Assembly (NCBI GenBank): GCA_004151065.3 | Contig: NWUY0300056530.1 | Coordinates: forward strand, 22,284-35,105 | DNA from: Larix sibirica | Lineage: Eukaryota; Streptophyta; Pinopsida; Pinales; Pinaceae | DNA length: 12,822 nt | Direction: 5' to 3' | Shown: positions 8,446 through 12,822 of the stretch, in pieces | Layout: each line of letters begins with the position of its first letter | Numbering within the stretch: position 1 is the stretch's first letter | Made by a program: the position numbers and the translations under genes | The notes under the pieces: generated by a model | Seen by the model: only the letters and a program-made list of their open reading frames with translations | Database searches by the model: none | Told to the model about the DNA's origin: nothing

Positions 8446-8625
8446 AAACCAAACCTACAATCTAACTCTATAGATGCAACTTGGAGCAGGGGGCCCTCCT
8501 GACCAAGCGCACTGCAAGAAGATGAAGTCACGAAATGAACAACAACAGGATGATTATATTAACATTCACAATGTCATTACAAAGCCTATGTGATCTATAT
8601 GCCTTTCTATCGATCAAGAATATCG

Positions 8626-8634
8626 TATTTTATA
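8626..8634 (-). promoter_or_regulatory. Possible TATA box in the LTR of element B
   Basis: On the minus strand TATAAAATA occurs about 330 bases from the proposed outer LTR end, a normal U3 distance. The LTR is A/T-rich, so other matches are expected by chance, and the call depends on the outer LTR boundary being right. Confidence 0.3.
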
Positions 8635-8960
8635 ATGTTTGAGTACAACTATAGATATGATATTAATGGATCTTGAATATCTAAGAACATACCATCTATC
8701 TTCAAACTAATAAGACAAAGATCCTATTAGCTAAATTCTCCATCATAGTGTTGGACGTTTCCATGAACAGGGGCACGGAATCGTTGGAGTGGAACCTATT
8801 TGTCAAGACTTTTTGGTTATTTCAGTGGGATCGATCAATCATGGTCCCTTGATTAAGAGAATAGGACATGGACCATCCTAGAATACAGACACGATCCACC
8901 TCATTGATTTGGAGCAGGAGACTCGGAACCATCTTAATTGTCTCAGGGTGTTGCGCAACA

Positions 8961-9388
8961 ATCGGTCCAATAGCGATCGGGTTCTTTCTTTACATAGGCG
9001 AACTACTAGATCAACTAGTTCTAGTAGTGATCTCAAACCCATCCTGTAGCGACCGCTAGTTCTTATAGCACATGTGAGCTACCAGAGTAGTTAGTTCAGT
9101 TAGCGATATGCTTGCAATTTGATTGCTTCGACACTTGAGTTTGCCTGCTTTTCTACTGCATTTGAACACCCGTGCAATCAAAAGGCTAAGGACATCCAGA
9201 GGCTTGTTAGTCCATGATCATATCCACCTTCAAAATACATGTCCAAACAAAAGAAATCATGCAAAAGGTGGAATATTTTACCTTGTTACTTATTTGTACT
9301 GTTAAACGGACCAAGGTGAAGGATTATAGGGAAATTTGGACAAAAGAAGGTAAAATGGGAAAATACTAGGCAAAAAGGAACCATATGA
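8961..9388. other. Unassigned segment between elements B and C
   Basis: No gene, LTR end, tRNA or conserved protein motif is recognisable on either strand. The segment follows the proposed outer end of the B LTR and ends at the stop codon of the pol tail of element C, so it should hold the 3' untranslated region, polypurine tract and possibly part of the 3' LTR of C. I see no convincing purine tract on the minus strand in the expected place. It includes a small perfect inverted repeat at 9003-9027. It could be decayed 3' sequence of C, an older insertion site, or part of a longer B LTR. Confidence 0.5.
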
Positions 9389-9786
9389 TCATTGCAAAAA
9401 TGGACAAAACTTAGACCCAACACCTACCTTCTCCATAAAGCACCATTTGGCCTTGCCTATAAGTTGTCCTTTCAACCCAACCTACTAGTGTTCATATTGA
9501 CCCGTCCAATTATTTTGGACTTCATATGCAACATGGTATCTTCTGCTAACTATGCCCGAGTTTCTGGTGCTAAGTCCTTTATGGAAGGTAGGAGTTACTC
9601 TTTAGTTTCCTTGTCCAACATGGAAGGCTCACAGAGTTTCATATTCTTTAAGTAAATGTGCATGTATGGGGGTTCATTGAGATTGTAGGCATTATCACCC
9701 ACTTTCTCCAACACTTCAAAAGGACAATGCCGTAGATTCTTCTTACCAAGAACATGAAGTTTTTCCTTGTTCAAATGCAACCAAAC
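9389..9786 (-). pseudogene. Integrase C-terminal domain and polyprotein tail of element C
   Basis: The open run from 9786 to 9595 begins VWLHLNKEKL and contains the GPY/F-type block HCPFEVLEKVGDNAYNLN, then PPYMHIY and MKLCEPSMLD. Integrase C-terminal modules of plant gypsy elements have this arrangement. A few residues are missing after MHIY compared with the usual family spacing. After the stop at 9595-9597 the same frame continues with LLPSIKDLAPETRA and LAEDTML. After another frameshift near 9490 the tail block GLKGQL, GKAKW is readable, ending at TGA 9389-9391. The integrase zinc finger and D,D,E core are absent upstream: the sequence before VWLHLNK belongs to RNase H. It could not act as an integrase. 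Confidence 0.83.
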
Positions 9787-10700
9787 TCTGTTTCAACTCT
9801 TCAAATATTTTTGTTGTTTCTTTCCCCAATGGAAATTCTTTCCACTAGCTATGGCATGAAGTGGTAGATACAGTTGAAAAGGATGCTATAAACTTCCATA
9901 AGTAGTGTTTCCCCAACAAAGTTCCTAACCTTAGTGACATTAGTAATATTTGGGCACTTCATGATCATCTCAATCTTTGTGGGATATTCTATCTTGTGTT
10001 CCCCTCCACTAATTACATACCCCAACTACACCAAAGATTACTAGGAAAACTCACATTTCTTAAGGGCTATCAACAATTGATTCCATTTCATGGTCTCTAA
10101 CACTTGCTTTGGATGTTATATATGCTCTTCCCAAGTAGAGCTATAAACTAGTATATCATGTAAGTAAACTATTATAGATGAATCTAGAAAGGGATGCAAT
10201 GCCTCATTAATCAAATGCATAAATGCAACTAATGCATTACATAAACCAAAAGGTGTAATCGACCATTCATATAGACCTTGCCTTGTCTTGAAGGTAGTTT
10301 TCCAAGTTGCTTCTTCTTTAATTCATACATGGTGGTATCCTGATTTAAGATCCAACTTGGTGAAGTAATTGGCATGTTGTAATTGATCTAGTAAGCCATT
10401 GATCCCGTGCAAAGGGTATCCATTCTTGAGGGTGATCTTATTCAAAGTTCGTAGTTGGTACACATTCTCCAAGTACCATCCTTTTTTGGTACAATGATTG
10501 TAGGTGTCCCATGAGGTGAGGTGCTTGGTTGAGTTGCTCCTTGCTCCAATAGTTGCTAGGAATGTGTCTTCACTTGATCGACTTCTAGGTTGGAGTTTTT
10601 GTACAACCCAATGTTTGACAATGGGGAGTCACGCAACACCTATATCTCATGCTCAACTTCCCTCTTGGGTGGTAACCCTTTAGGCTCCTAGAAATCTACT
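9784..10700 (-). pseudogene. Reverse transcriptase and start of RNase H of element C, active site mutated
   Basis: On the minus strand the blocks in order are GLPPKREVEHEI, PSTSPHGTPTIIVPKKDGTW, NKITLKNGYPL, LLDQLQHANYFTKLDLKSGYH, WKTTFKTRQGLYEW, TPFGLCNA, then VYLHDILVYSSTWEEHI. The connection follows (LKKCEFS, LGYVISGGE, then KFIASFS and FEELKQ). The first acidic site (LDL, codon 10350-10352) is kept, but the YxDD box reads YLHD, with His at 10158-10160. Several frameshifts and stops break the reading. After FEELKQ, around 9784-9792, the RNase H homology ends abruptly and integrase C-terminal sequence begins. Identity as a gypsy RT is certain; activity is excluded. Confidence 0.9.
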
Positions 10701-10773
10701 CTATATGTCTACAAAAGCTCCCCCAATCAATGTTTTTTCTCTTTAGTACCTTCCTCCAAAGATTCCTTTACTT

Positions 10774-11230
10774 TTATCGATTCATCTCCTTGCTGATTCC
10801 ACGCTGATTCTCTCTTAAGAAGAGTAATAGAAATTTCCTACTTGATTTTATCAATTTCTTGGATTGGTTAGCACTTACCAGAGAGATATTGGATTTACCT
10901 TTTTGTGCATTGATGATGAAAAACTTCTCATCATTGATCACGCGATATTGATTTTCTCTCCTCGCGAAGATTGCATCCCTCATGTACATGTAGGGACTTC
11001 CAAAAACTACACTAGAAACTTCAAGCGGGATTGCATCTACCTCCAATTCATTAATGCAGTTTACTATTATCACACTATTTAGTCACCCTAATCTTTGCAA
11101 CCTTATTTATCCAACCCAATGGATATGGGTGAGGATGGTCATGAAGTTCCAATCCAAGCTTGTTGAGCTGATCTTCTGCAATGAGGTTGGTCACTGAATT
11201 GGAATCAAATAGAGCATCCACCTTTGTCTT
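10774..11230 (-). pseudogene. Aspartic protease region of element C, active-site Gly lost
   Basis: The minus strand reads VDALFDSNSVTNLIAEDQLNKLGLELHDHPHPYPLGW, shown here in pieces: VDALFDSNS then TNLIAEDQLNKLGL. The catalytic Asp codon is 11204-11206. The Gly expected two residues after the Asp is Asn (11198-11200). After a frameshift near 11075-11090 an open run of 99 codons (11073-10774) follows with LEVDAIPLEV, VVFGSPYMYMRDAIF, INAQKGKSNISLVSANQ and LLLFLRENQ. FGSPYMYMRDA takes the place of the LGxxxL block of other retropepsins in this family. A stop at 11237-11239 separates it from the linker upstream. A functional protease is unlikely. Confidence 0.8.
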
Positions 11231-11236
11231 CTTAAC

Positions 11237-11620
11237 CTATATTTTAATATGGAAGGGTTTAGTCATATCCTTATCTTCCTTGGCATGATGGCTACTCAGA
11301 TTCACCTCATTTTTCACTATAGTGTATAAAATAATTTCATCTACGTCTGATTTGTTCTCTTCATGGTTGTATGAATCCATAGCTAGCATGTTCTTCTTCT
11401 TTTCATCCTTCTTAGAATTCTTTAGATTCAACTTGGAATGTTGCTTCCAATGGTTGTAGAGGTTGTTTGGATTCTTGCACTAATGTGTAGTGATGGTTTC
11501 TTTCTTGTCCTTTCCTTTCCACTCCTTCTTTCCCTCCTTCAAAGCATCTTGGTGGTATTTCTACTTGGAATCACTTGGGCATCCTTTAGTATTACATATA
11601 TTATCAGTATAGCGTGCTTA
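11237..11620 (-). pseudogene. Gag nucleocapsid and gag-protease linker of element C
   Basis: From about 11560 the minus strand is Lys-rich (KGKKEWKGKDKKE), then has a relic of the nucleocapsid zinc finger in which a single Cys remains (CKNPNNLYNHWKQH, about 11490-11440); a full CCHC pattern is missing. The open run 11431-11237 follows with NLKNSKKDEKKKNMLAMDSY, DVDEIILY and NEVNLSSHHAKE, an acidic and hydrophilic linker leading in the same frame into the protease. The order and the frame shared with the DSNS motif support the assignment. Confidence 0.72.
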
Positions 11621-12389
11621 CACATAGGTCTCCTCAACTATCCTAAGTTTGAAGAGCATCACTTGGATCCATAAATGACCATGTAAACCACCTAGATACT
11701 TAAGGAGTACATTTGGATTCTTGGGAGATATAGCCAACATAATAGTCATTTTTTATGAACTCGGTGGTGCACTCATGCACACTCTACCCTTGCTTATATC
11801 AGAAGTACTACCAATGATCCATTGGTCCTATTTTTACCCAATAGGGTGGAACTGGTACTTAATGAGAGTTTTAAACACCTCCCACCTAATTACTAGGGGA
11901 TCACTCTCCAACCTAAGTGTTTGATTTGTGTGACTTTCTCACCAAGTTTGGGCATGGCCCTCTAAATTCACTCAGAAAAAAATGAAATATTTTCCCCTTC
12001 TCCTATGTCATGGACACTAAAATAAACTTCTATCTATTGCAACAATTGATTCAACTTAACAACATCAATCTCACCTTGGTAGGGTTTGATGTCCACTTTC
12101 ACTTCCACTTTCAATAGAGACAGGGAAGAAGTGATGGCATTGGAACTTGGTCTCTCTTTCTATGACTTATTTTTTGAATTTTTTATGGGTCTTCAATATC
12201 CCCATATTTCTTGTTTGGTCTCATTTCTTAGTTAGAGCAACTAACCCCCCCAAAATGTTCAAACTTGTTCTTGAGAGCTGCCACGATAATGACCATGTTG
12301 TGAGAGATGTGGGTGACTTGTGCTTCTATCTTTGAAAATCTCTCCTTTGACTCATCCCTTGGATTGTTGTTATTGTACTCATCCACCAT
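11621..12389 (-). pseudogene. Gag (capsid) of element C
   Basis: On the minus strand a start-like ATG at 12389-12387 opens MVDEYNNNNPRDESKERFSK and a helical segment (IEAQVTHISHNMVIIVAALK). After a shift near 12240, from about 12100, the capsid blocks VDIKPYQGEIDVVKLNQLLQ, IEVYFSVHDI and later, in another frame, MTIMLAISPKNPNVLLKYL and GGLHGHLWIQVML can be read down to about 11630. The pattern of a short N-terminal coil, a PYxG block, an EVYFS block and an LLKYLGGL block is that of a plant gypsy retrotransposon gag. Stops and at least three frame changes break it. The middle (about 11780-11990) is only partly readable. Confidence 0.8.
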
Positions 12390-12712
12390 GGATAGGGTTC
12401 CGAGACTTCTTCCTTATGACACTTCCATATCTTGCAACTTCCCACAAAACCCCTAAAGAAATCTATTATAATACCAATATGATTTGTAAACTAGCATGTA
12501 TATTCCACTAGAAATAATTCGTTGCTATTGATCTTCTAAACTTACATAATCTCTTAATATGAAGTGTTTACTTTAGATAGCAGATTTAATATATTATCAT
12601 AATGTTTAAATAAACTGAAATTGAAATGAAACAAAGAAACAAATAATATACCATCCACACAATGAACACAAGATGCACCATAAGGAATACCTAGCTAGAA
12701 GGTGAGGCCTAT
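12390..12712 (-). other. Untranslated leader of element C
   Basis: This A/T-rich stretch lies between the gag start and the primer-site-like sequence and shows no coding potential on either strand. It is the expected position of the 5' leader. I see no other feature in it. Confidence 0.4.
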
Positions 12713-12721
12713 GCTCTACCA
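12713..12721 (-). other. Possible primer binding site of element C (tRNA-Met type, with small deletion)
   Basis: The minus strand reads TGGTAGAGC followed by ATAGG. The common plant primer site beginning TGGTATCAGAGC, complementary to initiator tRNA-Met, would match if three bases were lost. The location upstream of gag fits. No clear CA-ending LTR abuts it, so this is tentative. Confidence 0.3.
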
Positions 12722-12822
12722 TTTTCTTCTTAGTTATGAAATGCAAATACAAAGAAAGGGGCACTCACTATTGTTAGGATATTTAGACATTTAGGAGTTA
12801 GTTAAGATCAACTTGTTATAAT
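12722..12822. other. Right-end flank, possible LTR sequence
   Basis: If the primer-site call is right, this should be the end of the 5' LTR of element C on the minus strand. The plus strand also has a purine run (AAAGAAAGGGG, 12751-12761) followed ten bases later by TGTTAGGATATTT at 12772, which looks like an LTR beginning in the other direction. The two readings conflict and too little sequence remains to decide. Confidence 0.25.

Larger units (their letters stand above)
5073..8960 (-). mobile_element. Element B: Ty3/gypsy element (non-chromovirus look), 5' part, split by element A
   Basis: Reading from high to low coordinates, the minus strand gives 5' LTR, primer binding site, gag with zinc knuckles, protease and the first part of RT. 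The series then stops at 5073-5078, where the LTR of element A begins. The remaining RT, RNase H, integrase and 3' LTR are expected beyond the left end of the window, on the other side of A. The tRNA-Asp-type primer site and the long LTR resemble the Athila/Tat side of the plant gypsy tree. That lineage call is an inference. All coding parts are broken. Confidence 0.85.
7540..8960 (-). repeat. 5' LTR of element B (about 1.42 kb)
   Basis: The inner end at 7540 is fixed by the primer binding site; on the plus strand the LTR opens TGTTGGGCA. The outer end is proposed at 8960, where the plus strand ends TGCGCAACA. This is an inverted copy of the start at 8 of 9 positions and gives the required TG...CA ends. 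The length suits plant gypsy LTRs of the Athila/Tat type. It contains a 44-bp tandem repeat and a TATA-like site, and no coding signal. The outer end is less certain than the inner one; CAACA also occurs near 8540-8547. No second LTR is in the window to test it. Confidence 0.55.
9389..12721 (-). mobile_element. Element C: Ty3/gypsy element with large internal deletion
   Basis: The minus strand carries, from high to low coordinates, a primer-site-like sequence, a non-coding leader, gag, zinc-knuckle relic, protease, RT and the beginning of RNase H, then directly the integrase C-terminal domain and a conserved post-integrase tail. The sequence differs clearly from A and B in gag, protease and RT, so it is a third family. 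All parts are broken by stops and frameshifts. LTRs are not securely identified within the window. Its orientation matches B and is opposite to A. Confidence 0.87.

Noticed and set aside
8868-9059. Plus-strand 63-codon frame with a hydrophobic stretch, resembling a small membrane protein.
   Set aside because: It straddles the proposed B LTR end, has no promoter or neighbour support, and I could not match it to any organellar or nuclear small membrane protein.
11438-12335. Several plus-strand frames with hydrophobic, membrane-like composition.
   Set aside because: They are antisense to element C gag. Hydrophobic codons arise from reading its Lys/Glu-rich sequence on the opposite strand.
12700-12730. 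Possible tRNA gene, because GGCCTATGCTCTACCA on the plus strand recalls part of a tRNA D-arm/anticodon region.
   Set aside because: No cloverleaf can be folded around it and no B-box TΨC sequence is near. A decayed primer binding site on the minus strand explains it better.
1-12822. CRISPR array, bacterial operon, riboswitch or prophage.
   Set aside because: No regularly spaced identical repeats, ribosome binding sites or bacterial-type genes are present; every recognisable protein is plant gypsy retrotransposon sequence.

Overview
This window looks like repetitive nuclear DNA from a plant, made of three decayed Ty3/gypsy LTR retrotransposons. The evidence is the plant-type chromodomain element, the tRNA-Asp-like and tRNA-Met-like primer sites, the long LTRs, and the complete absence of intact host genes, tRNAs or rRNAs. 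I cannot name the species. A large repeat-rich genome, such as a conifer or a large angiosperm genome, would fit. No bacterial, viral-episomal or organellar gene is recognisable.

Element A (plus strand, 1 to about 5072) is a chromovirus. Its 5' LTR and most of gag lie to the left of the window. Visible in order are a gag/protease linker, protease (503-981), reverse transcriptase (about 1046-1960), RNase H (about 1970-2400), integrase (about 2539-3612), a chromodomain (3613-3903), a polypurine tract (3991-3999) and a 3' LTR of about 1.07 kb (4000 to about 5072). The polyprotein is broken by about four frameshifts and more than 20 in-frame stops. The RT and RNase H active sites have lost acidic residues. 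The integrase D,D(35)E triad and HHCC zinc finger residues remain.

Element B (minus strand, about 5073-8960) is a different, non-chromodomain gypsy element, and A is inserted into its RT. Read on the minus strand it has a 5' LTR (7540 to about 8960), a tRNA-Asp-like primer binding site (7519-7536), gag with zinc knuckles (about 7442-6384), protease (about 6140-5668), and the N-terminal part of RT (about 5470-5073), which stops where the LTR of A begins. The rest of B would lie beyond the left edge.

Element C (minus strand, about 9389 to about 12721) is a third gypsy element. It carries gag (12389-11440), protease (11230-10774), RT (about 10700-9850), and a fragment joining the start of RNase H directly to the integrase C-terminal domain and post-integrase tail (9789-9389). 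Most of RNase H and the integrase zinc finger and catalytic core are deleted. Between B and C lie about 430 bases (8961-9388) to which I can assign nothing.

Nothing here can work as a gene system now. The biology of the window is its history: serial insertion, internal deletion, and point-mutation decay with the flavour of cytosine deamination. I found no support for an undescribed functional system. The items most worth checking are the nested junction, the internal deletion in C, the boundaries and 44-bp tandem repeat of the B LTR, and the unassigned 8961-9388 segment.
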